Source: Streptosporangium lutulentum
Lineage (GTDB): Bacteria > Actinomycetota > Actinomycetes > Streptosporangiales > Streptosporangiaceae
Reading direction: 5' to 3'
DNA: 64,000 bases
NCBI RefSeq assembly: GCF_030811455.1
Contig: NZ_JAUSQU010000001.1
Location: forward strand, 8,804,001 to 8,868,000
Part shown: piece after piece, positions 48,002 through 56,509 of the stretch
How positions within the stretch are numbered: the stretch's first letter is position 1
Layout: each line of letters begins with the position of its first letter
Made by a program: the position numbers and the translations under genes
Notes under the pieces: generated by a model
What the model was told of the DNA's origin: nothing
Seen by the model: only the letters and a program-made list of their open reading frames with translations
The model's database searches: none

Positions 48002-49348
48002 TCAGCCGTACATGCCGGGAGTGTCGCCGGAGCCGTCCCTGATCGCGCGCAGGCCGCCCTTCTCGTCACGCCATGTCCGCCAGCCGTTCTGGCTGCCGGT
48101 GAACCAGACGGGCGGGACGCCCGAGCCGGCCACCCGCGTGCCGTCGGCCAGTTTGAACTCGCACAGCGAGGCCACCGAGTAGAAGCCCGGGTTCTGGTTC
48201 TTGAGCGGCAGAGGCTTGGGGTCGGTGGCGCAGAAGGACCAGCCGCGCTCGTCCTTGACCTCGACGGCCTGGCCGGTGGGCATGTCGAAGGCGTTGCCCG
48301 GCTTGCCGTGCCGCAGGAAACCGAGTTTCTCCATCCGGGTCGGGAAGGACAGCCACCACCCCGAGCTGGGAACCTGGGCCACCGGGATCTGGCCGAGGAC
48401 CCGGCCGTTCCCGGCGTCCAGCCGGGCGAATCCGCCGTACTGGCCCTGCTGGTCGACCGGGCGGACCACCGGCGCGAAGCCAGGGCTGCCGCTGGGATAG
48501 ACGCGCACCACCGAGGGACGGATCCAGTTGACCGTGCCGTCGGAGAGCTTGGCGGAGAACATGCCGAAGGCGGAGACCTTCTTCGTCTTGGGGTTGGTAT
48601 AAGGGGCGACGTAGCCGACGAGGTTGCCGGTCGTCGCGCCGAACGACCAGCCGCCCGACATGTCCACCCCCATGCCGAGTGCCCGCTCGATGGGGAGCTG
48701 CCAGCCGACCTTCCCCGTCTTCAGGTCGTACGACTCCAGGACGGGGTGCTGGGCGAGCCGGAGGAGCACCACCCGGGAGGCATCGGACCACTCGACCTCG
48801 GCGATCCCGGGTAGTTTCCACATCACCTTGCCGGTGACCGGATTGAGCACGACGACCCGGGCCGTGGCGAGCGCGGTGTTCTCCGACACGCACACGAACG
48901 ACCCGCACCTTTGGGGGCCGAACGTGGAGTGCACCGGGCGGGTCCACCTGCGGGTCCCCGTCTTGGCGTCGAGGCCGACGAGCGTGGCCTTCCAGCGGCC
49001 CTGTTTCGCGGGGCCGACCGCCACCGTGACGGCCTGGCCCGCGCCGGTCTCGACGATCGCCGGAGCGGGCACCCCCATCCCCGGCAGACGGCCCGCCATG
49101 GTCGCGGGATGGGCCCACAGTTTCCTGCCCGAGGCGAGGTCGACGGCCACCGTCTCCAGGGTGCCGTCGGGTTTCATTGAGGTCGTCGTGGCGACACCAC
49201 CGGCGGAGGTGGTGCGGCTGACGACGTTCATCTCGGTGTTGTGCCAGGTGGGATGGGCGACCGGGGTGGCCGCTTCACTGCCGGAACAGCCGGCCAGGGT
49301 CAGGACTCCGGCGAGCACCAGAGCCGGTTTCGCGTGGGGCCGGATCAC
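48002..49348 (-). CDS. PQQ-type beta-propeller lipoprotein
   Basis: A 448-residue secreted lipoprotein. The signal peptide PALVLAGVLTLAGCSGSE has a lipobox LAGC. The body contains repeated WD-like/PQQ blades, for example DLASGRKLWAHPATM, DAKTGTRRWTRPV, NPVTGKVMWKLPGI and DLKTGKVGWQLPIE. No catalytic residues are recognised; such proteins usually bind partners at the cell surface. A single gene with its own terminator. Confidence 0.85.
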   Translation of the reverse strand: MIRPHAKPALVLAGVLTLAGCSGSEAATPVAHPTWHNTEMNVVSRTTSAGGVATTTSMKPDGTLETVAVDLASGRKLWAHPATMAGRLPGMGVPAPAIVETGAGQAVTVAVGPAKQGRWKATLVGLDAKTGTRRWTRPVHSTFGPQRCGSFVCVSENTALATARVVVLNPVTGKVMWKLPGIAEVEWSDASRVVLLRLAQHPVLESYDLKTGKVGWQLPIERALGMGVDMSGGWSFGATTGNLVGYVAPYTNPKTKKVSAFGMFSAKLSDGTVNWIRPSVVRVYPSGSPGFAPVVRPVDQQGQYGGFARLDAGNGRVLGQIPVAQVPSSGWWLSFPTRMEKLGFLRHGKPGNAFDMPTGQAVEVKDERGWSFCATDPKPLPLKNQNPGFYSVASLCEFKLADGTRVAGSGVPPVWFTGSQNGWRTWRDEKGGLRAIRDGSGDTPGMYG

Positions 49349-49405
49349 GGGTATTCCACTCCAATGGGGCGAGGGTAACGGCTTCGCCGCGGAGGGTGAC
49401 CGTGC

Positions 49406-50380
49406 TCAGGCGTCGTCAGGCATCACCACAGGCCTCCGGCGAAGCAGGGTCGCCCATCGTCCATGGGCGCCGGTTGCTCGACCGGCGACGCGGGTTGCGG
49501 AGACCTCGGCCCCGGGTTCCTCCGCGGCCATGGCTGCCGCGAGGTAGATCGACTCACTGCGCCGAGGCTGGGGCTCGGGCCACAGTTCCAGCGCAGTGCA
49601 TACAGAAGGTAGCACTGCGTAAGCAACCTGTTGATAGCCTTTGGCAGATGGGTGGAAACGATCAAGTCCAAACATCTCGGTGGGGTTTGTGTCGAATTCC
49701 GGGCCCAGCAGGTCCGCGAAGGCCACCGTCCGCCCACCCGCCTCGACCACGGCGACGGTCTGCGCCGCGGCCAGCTGGCGGCTCCAGCGCCGGGTCACCC
49801 AGCGCAGCGGCTGCGCGATCGGCCGGACCGTGCCCAGGTCGGGACAGGTCCCCACGATCACCTCGGCCCCCGCCTCCCGCAGTCGCCACACCGCCTTCTG
49901 CAGGTGCCGTACGGCCCGCGCGGGCATCGTCTGCGTGGTGACGTCGTTGGCGCCGATGAAGACGACCGCGATCTCGGGCCGGCCCTTGAGCGCCTGATCC
50001 ACCTGGTCGCCGAGCTCGGCGGAGATCGCCCCCGACTTGCCGGCCACGGTCAGCAGTACCGGCCGCTCGGCGATGATCGCCAGGCCGGAGGCGATCAGCA
50101 CGCCCGGGGTCTCGGCCGGCTCCGTGGTGCCCAGCCCCACGGAGAGGGAGTCGCCGAGCATGACCATCCGGATCGGCTCGCCGTCGAAACTCCCGTAGAC
50201 CCCGTCCGACGGGGGTCCCTCCATGCCGTGTGGCCGGCCGACGATGCGACGGGCCAGCACGCCCTCGGCGAACAGCAACCCATAGGTGGCCGCGCTCAGT
50301 GCGGTGAGTCCGCCGCCGCCCACGGCCGCGGCGGCGGCGATGCGCCGTGCCGCGCGCGCAACCCCGGGAGTCCAGATCAC
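49406..50380 (-). CDS. SGNH/GDSL-family hydrolase
   Basis: A 324-residue esterase/acylhydrolase-fold protein. The nucleophile block is VMLGDSLSVGLG near residue 75, the oxyanion asparagine is in VFIGANDVT, and the Asp-His pair is in GLDRFHPSAKGYQQVA. An N-terminal hydrophobic stretch (AAAAVGGGGLTALSAATYGLLFA) suggests a membrane anchor or signal. A role in deacylating a surface lipid or glycan is possible. Confidence 0.9.
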   Translation of the reverse strand: MIWTPGVARAARRIAAAAAVGGGGLTALSAATYGLLFAEGVLARRIVGRPHGMEGPPSDGVYGSFDGEPIRMVMLGDSLSVGLGTTEPAETPGVLIASGLAIIAERPVLLTVAGKSGAISAELGDQVDQALKGRPEIAVVFIGANDVTTQTMPARAVRHLQKAVWRLREAGAEVIVGTCPDLGTVRPIAQPLRWVTRRWSRQLAAAQTVAVVEAGGRTVAFADLLGPEFDTNPTEMFGLDRFHPSAKGYQQVAYAVLPSVCTALELWPEPQPRRSESIYLAAAMAAEEPGAEVSATRVAGRATGAHGRWATLLRRRPVVMPDDA

Positions 50381-50515
50381 GTGGCGTTGCCTCCCTCACA
50401 CGGTGCGGCGGTAGCGTTGCCTTAGAAAGCTAGCCGAGTACCCGCCACCCCAATGGGATCACGGCGTTCCACACAACAAGCTGACAAGCTTTGGTATTTC
50501 GAGGTGATCATCGCG

Positions 50516-51886
50516 GTGCGCGTATATGACTCGCTGGTCGAGCTGATGGGCAACACCCCTCTTGTTCGACTTCAGAAGGTTACGGCAGGGGTGCCGGCCC
50601 AGGTGCTGGCCAAGGTCGAGTACTTCAATCCGGGCGGTTCGGTGAAGGACCGGATCGCGGTGCGCATGATCGATGCGGCAGAGAAGTCGGGCGCGCTGCG
50701 TCCGGGGGGCACCATCGTGGAGCCCACCTCGGGAAACACCGGCGTGGGCCTGGCGATCGTGGCTCAGCAGCGCGGTTACAAATGCCTGTTCGTGGTGCCG
50801 GACAAGGTGGCCCAGGACAAGGTCGCGGTGCTCCGGGCCTACGGGGCCGAGGTCGTGGTCTGCCCGACGGCCGTCTCGCCCGACCACCCTGACTCCTATT
50901 ACTCCGTCTCCGACCGGCTGGCCAGGGAGACGCCGAACGCCTGGAAGCCTGACCAGTACTCCAACCCGAACAACCCGGACAGCCACTACCACTCCACCGG
51001 TCCGGAGATCTGGGAGCAGACCGAGGGGCGGATCACCCACTTCGTGGCGGGTGTCGGCACCGGCGGCACGATCAGCGGCGTCGGACGCTACCTCAAGGAG
51101 GTCTCCGGCGGCCGGGTGAAGATCATCGGGGCCGACCCGGAGGGCTCGGTCTACTCCGGCGGCACCGGCCGGCCGTACCTGGTGGAGGGCGTCGGCGAGG
51201 ACATCTGGCCGGCCACGTACGACACCACGATCTGCGATGAGATCATCGCGGTCTCCGACAAGGACTCCTTCGGGATGACCCGCCGCCTGGCCCGCGAGGA
51301 GGCCCTGCTCGTGGGCGGTTCCTGCGGCATGGCCACGGTCGCGGCACTGCGCGTGGCCAAGCAGGCCGGTCCCGACGCCGTGGTGGTCGTGCTGCTGCCG
51401 GACGGCGGCCGGGGATACCTGTCGAAGATCTTCAATGACGAGTGGATGGCCGACTACGGCTTCCTGACCACGTCCACCGACGAGGGACTGGTCAAGGACG
51501 TGCTGAGCCGCAAGGGTTCCGGACTGCCGGAGTTCGTGCACACCCACCCGCACGAGTCGGTGGAGGTGGCGATCTCCATCATGCGTGAGTACGGCGTGTC
51601 GCAGCTTCCGGTGATGAAGGAGGAGCCGCCGGTGATGGCCGCCGAGGTGGTCGGCTCGATCCTGGAGCGCGACCTGCTCGACGCCCTCTACCGCGGCCGG
51701 GTGCGGCCGACCGATCCGCTGGCCGAGCACATGTCCCAGCCGTTGCCGACGATCGGCGCGGGCGAGCCGGTCGCCACCGCGGTCGAGGCGCTGGAGAAGG
51801 CCGACGCCGCGGTCGTTCTCGACGACGGCAAGCCCGTCGGCCTGGTCACCCGCCAGGACCTGCTGGCCTTCCTGGTCAACCACTAG
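50516..51886 (+). CDS. cbs: Cystathionine beta-synthase
   Basis: CBS joins serine and homocysteine into cystathionine using PLP. The ~456-residue protein has LMGNTPLVRLQKV, the PLP-lysine motif NPGGSVKDRIAVRMI, PTSGNTGVGLAIVAQQRGY and GVGTGGTISGVGRYL. Two C-terminal CBS domains (about residues 335-455) may bind an adenosyl ligand. GTG 50516 follows GAGGTGAT; GTG 50504 is also possible. With metB 1.6 kb away it forms the reverse transsulfuration pair. Its last 4 nt overlap the convergent kinase gene. Confidence 0.94.
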   Translation: MRVYDSLVELMGNTPLVRLQKVTAGVPAQVLAKVEYFNPGGSVKDRIAVRMIDAAEKSGALRPGGTIVEPTSGNTGVGLAIVAQQRGYKCLFVVPDKVAQDKVAVLRAYGAEVVVCPTAVSPDHPDSYYSVSDRLARETPNAWKPDQYSNPNNPDSHYHSTGPEIWEQTEGRITHFVAGVGTGGTISGVGRYLKEVSGGRVKIIGADPEGSVYSGGTGRPYLVEGVGEDIWPATYDTTICDEIIAVSDKDSFGMTRRLAREEALLVGGSCGMATVAALRVAKQAGPDAVVVVLLPDGGRGYLSKIFNDEWMADYGFLTTSTDEGLVKDVLSRKGSGLPEFVHTHPHESVEVAISIMREYGVSQLPVMKEEPPVMAAEVVGSILERDLLDALYRGRVRPTDPLAEHMSQPLPTIGAGEPVATAVEALEKADAAVVLDDGKPVGLVTRQDLLAFLVNH

Positions 51887-53124
51887 GGGTCCTTGAGCGG
51901 GAACTCCGCCGTCACCTCCCAGGCTCCCGGGGGGATGGGGCCGGCGATGAGGCGGCCGCCGAGCGCTTCCACGCGCTCGGCCATGCCCACCAGGCCGAAA
52001 CCGCCCCCCAGGCGCGAGACCCTGATGTCGGACGCCGACCCGTGGTTGCGCACCCGCAGCCGCACCGTGCCCGTGATCGCCGGGGAGCCTCGCTGGCCAC
52101 GTGACTCCTGCTTGTCGTTCACCCGCACGCTTTCGGCCCAGGCCCGCATGTCCGAGCCGTCCGTCAGCCTCAGGTCCGCCTCGACCCAGTCGGTGCCGGG
52201 GGCGTGCCGGCGGACATTGGTGAGCGACTCCTGCAGGACCCGGTGGATGGTGGTCATCACCTCCGGAGGCAGGGTGTCGTCGGCGAGGCCCGAGCCGATG
52301 TCGAAGGCGACCTTGGGGCCGTCCGCGGAGAAGCGCTCCACCATCGTGCGCATGTCCATGAACGTGCTGCCGGGGGAGCGGGCGGCCTCGTCCTCCGCTC
52401 GCAGCACGCTGACCAGGCGGCGCATGGAGGTGAGCGCCTCGGATCCGGCGTTGGCGATCGCCTCCAGGGAGGGGACCACGGCCTCCGGTCTCTGCTCGGC
52501 GACGACCTTGGCCGCCTGGGCCTGGACCACGATCCCGGTGATGTGGTGGGCGACCAGGTCGTGCAGCTCCCTGGCGAGCTCCAGGCGTTCGGCGCGCCGT
52601 ACCGAGTGCACGGCCTCCTTACGGCGCTCCAGCTGGAAGCGGAGGTAGGCGCCGATCCCGGCGGCGACGGACCAGACGACGAAGATGAAAAAACCGAAGG
52701 CCAGGGACTGGCCGCCCGAGAGCAGGCGTCCCGCGGAGGCCTCCAGCGCGACCACCGACGCCAGGGAGAACAGCGCGCCCCGCCTGATCGGTTCGATCCA
52801 GTGCAGCCCGCCGACGGTGAGGATCAGCAGCGACCCCGTCTCGGCCAGGCCCGGCGTGGAGGCGACGCCGACGGTCCCGACGATCGCGGTGGAGGTGAAG
52901 GAGAACACGAGCAGGACGGCGAACCCCTGGACCCTCCGGGTCCGGCGGGTCATCACGGCCAGAACGCCGACGACGCCGCACACCAGGTTCAGCCATGTCA
53001 TTTCGGAGCCGCTCACCGCCGACAGCAGGTCGATCAGGAGCAGCAGCAGGAGCCAGCCGATCATCGCGATCTCGCTGAGCCTCTGGACCCAGCGGACGAG
53101 CCGATGCGTTTTCCCCACGACCAC
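51883..53124 (-). CDS. DesK-type sensor histidine kinase (orphan)
   Basis: A 413-residue two-component sensor. Five or six membrane helices occupy about residues 18-160. The dimerisation/H-box is RLELARELHDLVAHHITGIV, with the phospho-accepting histidine in ELHD. The ATPase has ESLTNVRRHAPGTDW (N-box) and GGGFGLVGMAERVEALGG (G-box), with an unusual ~30-residue insertion between them (about residues 345-375). No response-regulator gene is adjacent, which is atypical for NarL-partnered kinases. The start is uncertain; the frame runs on through copy B of the 96-bp repeat. Confidence 0.85.
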   Translation of the reverse strand: MVVGKTHRLVRWVQRLSEIAMIGWLLLLLLIDLLSAVSGSEMTWLNLVCGVVGVLAVMTRRTRRVQGFAVLLVFSFTSTAIVGTVGVASTPGLAETGSLLILTVGGLHWIEPIRRGALFSLASVVALEASAGRLLSGGQSLAFGFFIFVVWSVAAGIGAYLRFQLERRKEAVHSVRRAERLELARELHDLVAHHITGIVVQAQAAKVVAEQRPEAVVPSLEAIANAGSEALTSMRRLVSVLRAEDEAARSPGSTFMDMRTMVERFSADGPKVAFDIGSGLADDTLPPEVMTTIHRVLQESLTNVRRHAPGTDWVEADLRLTDGSDMRAWAESVRVNDKQESRGQRGSPAITGTVRLRVRNHGSASDIRVSRLGGGFGLVGMAERVEALGGRLIAGPIPPGAWEVTAEFPLKDP

Positions 53125-53196
53125 TGAGCGTAGGCCGAATGGCCGGCATGTCGTATCAACCGTTCGGCGGAGATACCCGCATTTGGGGCGAGTCTT

Positions 53197-53292
53197 CGCC
53201 CGCGCGTGTCGCGACGTGCGGCGGGTCGCCCCGGAGACTTTTCCGCGGGCGGCCGGGCGAAGTCGCCGTGAAACCGGGAACCAGCCCTGTGG
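53197..53292. repeat. 96-bp dispersed repeat, copy B
   Basis: Matches 44654-44749 with four substitutions. In this copy CTTCGCCCG (53195-53203) is mirrored by CGGGCGAAG near 53252-53262, and the interior has the palindrome GTCGCGAC, so the unit can fold into a long hairpin. It lies in the 370-nt spacer 53125-53494 between the divergent kinase and metB genes; the rest of that spacer is GC-rich with small ACCCGGTCGTG repeats. Confidence 0.9.
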
Positions 53293-53494
53293 CCGGCGGA
53301 GACCCCACCGCTCGAACCGGGCCCCGGACCCGGTCGTGAACCCGGTCGTGGTCCGGCCCCCGAGCCGGGCCCCGATCGGGCCTGGCGGAAGGTGGAAGGC
53401 AGGGCGGTGGCCGGGGTGGATCGGCTTTTTCGGGGCCGGGCCACGGTACGGCGGGGCCGGATGGTGCGGCCGGTTTGCGAGTAGCGTGGACCTC

Positions 53495-54634
53495 ATGAGT
53501 GAAGGATTCGAGACATTGGCCATTCACGCAGGTCAGGAGCCTGACCCCCACACCGGGGCCGTCGTTCCTCCGATCTACGCGGTCTCCACATACAAGCAGG
53601 ACGGCGTAGGCGGACTGCGCTCCGGATATGAGTACAGCCGGTCGGCCAACCCGACCAGGACCGGGCTGGAGGAGGCCCTCGCCGCCGTCGAGGGCGGCAG
53701 CCGCGGATTGGCCTTCGCCTCGGGGCTGGCGGCCGAGGACGCCGTGCTTCGCACGATCTGCAAGCCCGGCGACCACGCCATCATCCCGAATGACGCCTAC
53801 GGGGGCACCTACCGGTTGTTCTCCAAGGTCCACGAGCGCTGGGGCCTGCACTACGACCCGGCCCCGCTCGGCGACCTGCGCGCGGTGGCGGCTGCCATGA
53901 CCCAGAAGACCAGGGTCGTGTGGGTGGAGACCCCCACGAATCCGCTGCTCGGCATCGCCGACATCGCGGCGCTGGCCGAGCTCGCGCACGACAACGGCGC
54001 GCTGCTGGTGGTGGACAACACGTTCGCCTCGCCGTACCTCCAGCAGCCTCTGGCCCTGGGTGCGGACATCGTGGTGCACTCCACCACCAAATATGTGGGC
54101 GGTCACTCCGACGTGGTCGGCGGGGCGCTCGTCGTCCGCGACGCCGGTCTCGGCCAGGAGCTCGCCTTCCACCAGAACGCGATGGGCGCGGTGGCCGGGC
54201 CGTTCGACGCCTGGCTGACGCTGCGGGGTCTCAAGACGCTCGGGGTGCGGATGGACCGCCACTGTGACAACGCCGAGCGGGTCGTGGACCTGTTGCTCGC
54301 CCACCCCAGGGTGACCTCGGTGCTCTACCCGGGACTGGCCGAGCACCCCGGACACGAAGTGGCCGCCAAGCAGATGAGGCGCTTCGGCGGCATGGTCTCC
54401 TTCCGGGTCGCGGGCGGAGAGGCGGAGGCGGTCGAGCTCTGCAACCGGACCAGGCTGTTCACGCTGGCCGAGTCGCTCGGCGGGGTGGAGTCGCTGATCG
54501 AGCACCCCGGCCGGATGACCCACGCGTCCGCGGCGGGCTCGCCGCTGGAGGTGCCCGGCGATCTGGTCCGCCTGTCGGTCGGCATCGAGACGATCGACGA
54601 TCTGCTCGCCGACCTCAGCCAGGCGCTGGGCTAG
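53495..54634 (+). CDS. metB: Cystathionine gamma-synthase (or gamma-lyase)
   Basis: A 379-residue PLP enzyme of the Cys/Met metabolism family. It begins FETLAIHAGQEPDPHTGAVV, has YSRSANPTRTGLEEALAAVEG, and the PLP-lysine motif STTKYVGGHSDVVGGALVV. Synthase and lyase activities are not separable by sequence alone. The upstream frame is open, but MSEGFETLAIH at 53495 is the family start. Together with cbs it supports exchange between methionine and cysteine sulfur. Confidence 0.92.
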   Translation: MSEGFETLAIHAGQEPDPHTGAVVPPIYAVSTYKQDGVGGLRSGYEYSRSANPTRTGLEEALAAVEGGSRGLAFASGLAAEDAVLRTICKPGDHAIIPNDAYGGTYRLFSKVHERWGLHYDPAPLGDLRAVAAAMTQKTRVVWVETPTNPLLGIADIAALAELAHDNGALLVVDNTFASPYLQQPLALGADIVVHSTTKYVGGHSDVVGGALVVRDAGLGQELAFHQNAMGAVAGPFDAWLTLRGLKTLGVRMDRHCDNAERVVDLLLAHPRVTSVLYPGLAEHPGHEVAAKQMRRFGGMVSFRVAGGEAEAVELCNRTRLFTLAESLGGVESLIEHPGRMTHASAAGSPLEVPGDLVRLSVGIETIDDLLADLSQALG

Positions 54635-54641
54635 CACCGAT

Positions 54642-54661
54642 CCCGGCCGGGACCGGCCGGG
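54642..54661 (+). terminator. Short hairpin after metB
   Basis: CCCGGCC and GGCCGGG form a 7-bp stem with a six-base loop, 8 nt after the metB stop. No U-tract. Confidence 0.4.
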
Positions 54662-54772
54662 GCACCGCTTCGGCTCGGCACGGCACCCTGACGCTCCGGG
54701 ACCGGGCCGGCCGCCGTGACGATCCGGGAGCCGGGCACGGGCGTCGCCCCCCGGCGGATCGGGCGCGGGGCC

Positions 54773-55198
54773 TCAGCTCGGGGTTCCCCAGACCATCAGA
54801 ACCAGAATGATCAGCCAGATCAGCGTGACGATGCTGGAGAGCGTGGCGATCCGTGCGGTCTGGACCTTGGCGTCGTCATCCGGGTTCTCGTTGCCGAGAG
54901 CCCGGATGGCGCTGCTCTGGTCCCGGTCCACGATGACCAGGAGCCCCGCGGCGACGACGAAGAGCGTCATCGAGACCGACAGGTAGGGCTTGCCGAGGTA
55001 CTCGCGGCCCAGCAGCACTCCGAACACCAATACGCCGACGGCCGCGATGGCGTATATCCGCGTGGTCTTGTGCAGATAACGCAGGACGTTCAGGTCCTTG
55101 GCGCGGATGAATCTGGGCGTGGACATGGTGGCGGCGGTGACCGGCCCGAGCGCGAAGATCGCAAAACCGAGATGCAGCCAGAGCAGCAGGTTTGTCAT
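54773..55198 (-). CDS. Small integral membrane protein
   Basis: A 141-residue protein with four predicted helices (near residues 3-24, 46-64, 73-92 and 117-137). The second loop STPRFIRAKDLNVLRYLHKT is basic. It resembles small DUF2269-like membrane proteins but the match is not firm. The ATG at 55198 was chosen because translation from there begins directly with a membrane helix. Confidence 0.7.
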   Translation of the reverse strand: MTNLLLWLHLGFAIFALGPVTAATMSTPRFIRAKDLNVLRYLHKTTRIYAIAAVGVLVFGVLLGREYLGKPYLSVSMTLFVVAAGLLVIVDRDQSSAIRALGNENPDDDAKVQTARIATLSSIVTLIWLIILVLMVWGTPS

Positions 55199-55250
55199 GC
55201 GCCAGACATTAGTCTGCGGTGATCTCTCTTGGGTACGGCTCGCGCAAGCG

Positions 55251-55520
55251 TCATTGGCCGGCGGTGTCCTCCTGAATGATCTTTTGAAGACCGCGGCGGC
55301 ACAGCGGGCACGCATGCTCAGGATTCGTTACTTTCCGGCAGGTGCTGTGGTCGACTTTCAATCCCAGTATCCGGCGCGTTCGCGCAGCGGCGGCCCCCGG
55401 TGCGCGACTGGTGATCGTCGCGCGGCCGTCCTCGACATGAATGCTGATCACGACGACCACGAGGGCGATCAGAAAGCAGACGACGATGATTGCGCCCGTT
55501 ACCGCGACCGCTATCCACAT
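55251..55520 (-). CDS. Single-pass membrane protein with cysteine-rich tail
   Basis: An 89-residue protein. A membrane helix (residues 2-27, MWIAVAVTGAIIVVCFLIAL) is followed by a soluble tail with a HSTC...HACPLC arrangement that could form a zinc ribbon. GGAGGAG stands just before the ATG, supporting expression. No family recognised. Confidence 0.6.
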   Translation of the reverse strand: MWIAVAVTGAIIVVCFLIALVVVVISIHVEDGRATITSRAPGAAAARTRRILGLKVDHSTCRKVTNPEHACPLCRRGLQKIIQEDTAGQ

Positions 55521-55587
55521 GCTGCTCCTCCGGAGCGACGTGAATAAGCATTTCCCGGATATCGCCCTGTTTCAAGACAGTGCTGGG

Positions 55588-55704
55588 TTACTCCTCCTCG
55601 GCGACCTTCCGCTCGTCGCGACCATGGGGGGCCATGCATAACTCGAAACCGACACAGGTGATGAGCATCAACGCCACGAGAATCCCCGCGACCACCGGAC
55701 TCAC
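55588..55704 (-). CDS. Very small membrane protein
   Basis: A 38-residue frame from GTG 55704 (48 residues from ATG 55734) predicts one membrane helix, SPVVAGILVALMLITCVGFE, and an acidic tail ending KVAEEE. GGGAGGAA precedes the GTG. It lies 67 nt upstream of the cysteine-rich membrane protein gene on the same strand. Too short for a family call. Confidence 0.45.
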   Translation of the reverse strand: MSPVVAGILVALMLITCVGFELCMAPHGRDERKVAEEE

Positions 55705-56014
55705 TTCCTCCCGTTCCGCAATGGCGAATGCCATTACAGGAAAGACGGCGCCGATGGCGGAGAAGTTGTCGGGGCAGGGTCACGATTCGGCCAACAAACG
55801 CCGTTGGGCGGCAGGAGACGGGCGGTGCGAACGGAGAAGAGCGGACAGGATGGAAAGCGATCTTCGCATTCGCCCTGAGCACACCGGCGAGGTGAGTAGG
55901 ATCAACAACGCGTGTTCCCATGAAGGGACCGTCGGCGGTGATGCCACGGTCGTGCCGGGCGCGCGTCCGTCAAATTCGACCGATCGTGCTCGAAGGCACA
56001 AGGGAGTGCCCACT

Positions 56015-56437
56015 GTGGCTGTGAGACATGTGGAGCCGTACACCGAGGAGTGGCGACAGCAGCCGGCCTTCTACGTGAGCCGCGTCGTCGAGGCGCTGGG
56101 CGACGAGGTCCGCGACTGGTGGCAGGGCCCCTGTGACCCGCGCACCGTCACGATCCTGCTGGCCGGCGACGACGCGCTGGTGTGGGACGAGGAGAGCGGC
56201 TGGCGCCGTGGCCGCTACGTGGCCGGCGACCGTGACACCCTCACGGTCCTCGCCGACGCCCGTTACCTCGGAGGCGGTCTGCTGCTCCGGCCCGAGCGCC
56301 TCCCCTCCGCCGTCGTCGACGCCCGCGCGGGTGTCGGCAACAGCACGGCGTGGCGGCCCTGCTACCGGTCGTACCGGCACTACCGCGACGGCTTCGACCT
56401 CGCACTCAACGGCTACGTCGCCTACGCCGGCGCCTGA
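56015..56437 (+). CDS. DUF6292-like protein
   Basis: A 140-residue protein of unknown function. PAFYVSRVVEALGDEV, the WWQGPCDPRT segment and DDALVWDEESGWRRGRY resemble actinobacterial DUF6292 proteins. GTG 56015 has AGGGAG 8 nt upstream; GTG 56006 is an alternative. The C terminus is Tyr/Arg-rich (YRSYRHYRDG). It is convergent with the VWA gene. Confidence 0.7.
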   Translation: MAVRHVEPYTEEWRQQPAFYVSRVVEALGDEVRDWWQGPCDPRTVTILLAGDDALVWDEESGWRRGRYVAGDRDTLTVLADARYLGGGLLLRPERLPSAVVDARAGVGNSTAWRPCYRSYRHYRDGFDLALNGYVAYAGA

Positions 56438-56509
56438 GACGAGGTCCCTTGGGGCGTTTCCCGAGAGACCCCGCCCCATCGTCCGGAGGGCGTTGCCACG
56501 GGGCCTCGG

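Noticed and set aside
53125..53494. SAM or cobalamin riboswitch before metB
   Set aside because: No matching conserved core; the spacer is explained by the dispersed repeat and GC-rich low-complexity sequence.
53156..54637. 493-codon frame antisense to metB
   Set aside because: Shadow of metB; its C-terminal part merely reads the 96-bp repeat.
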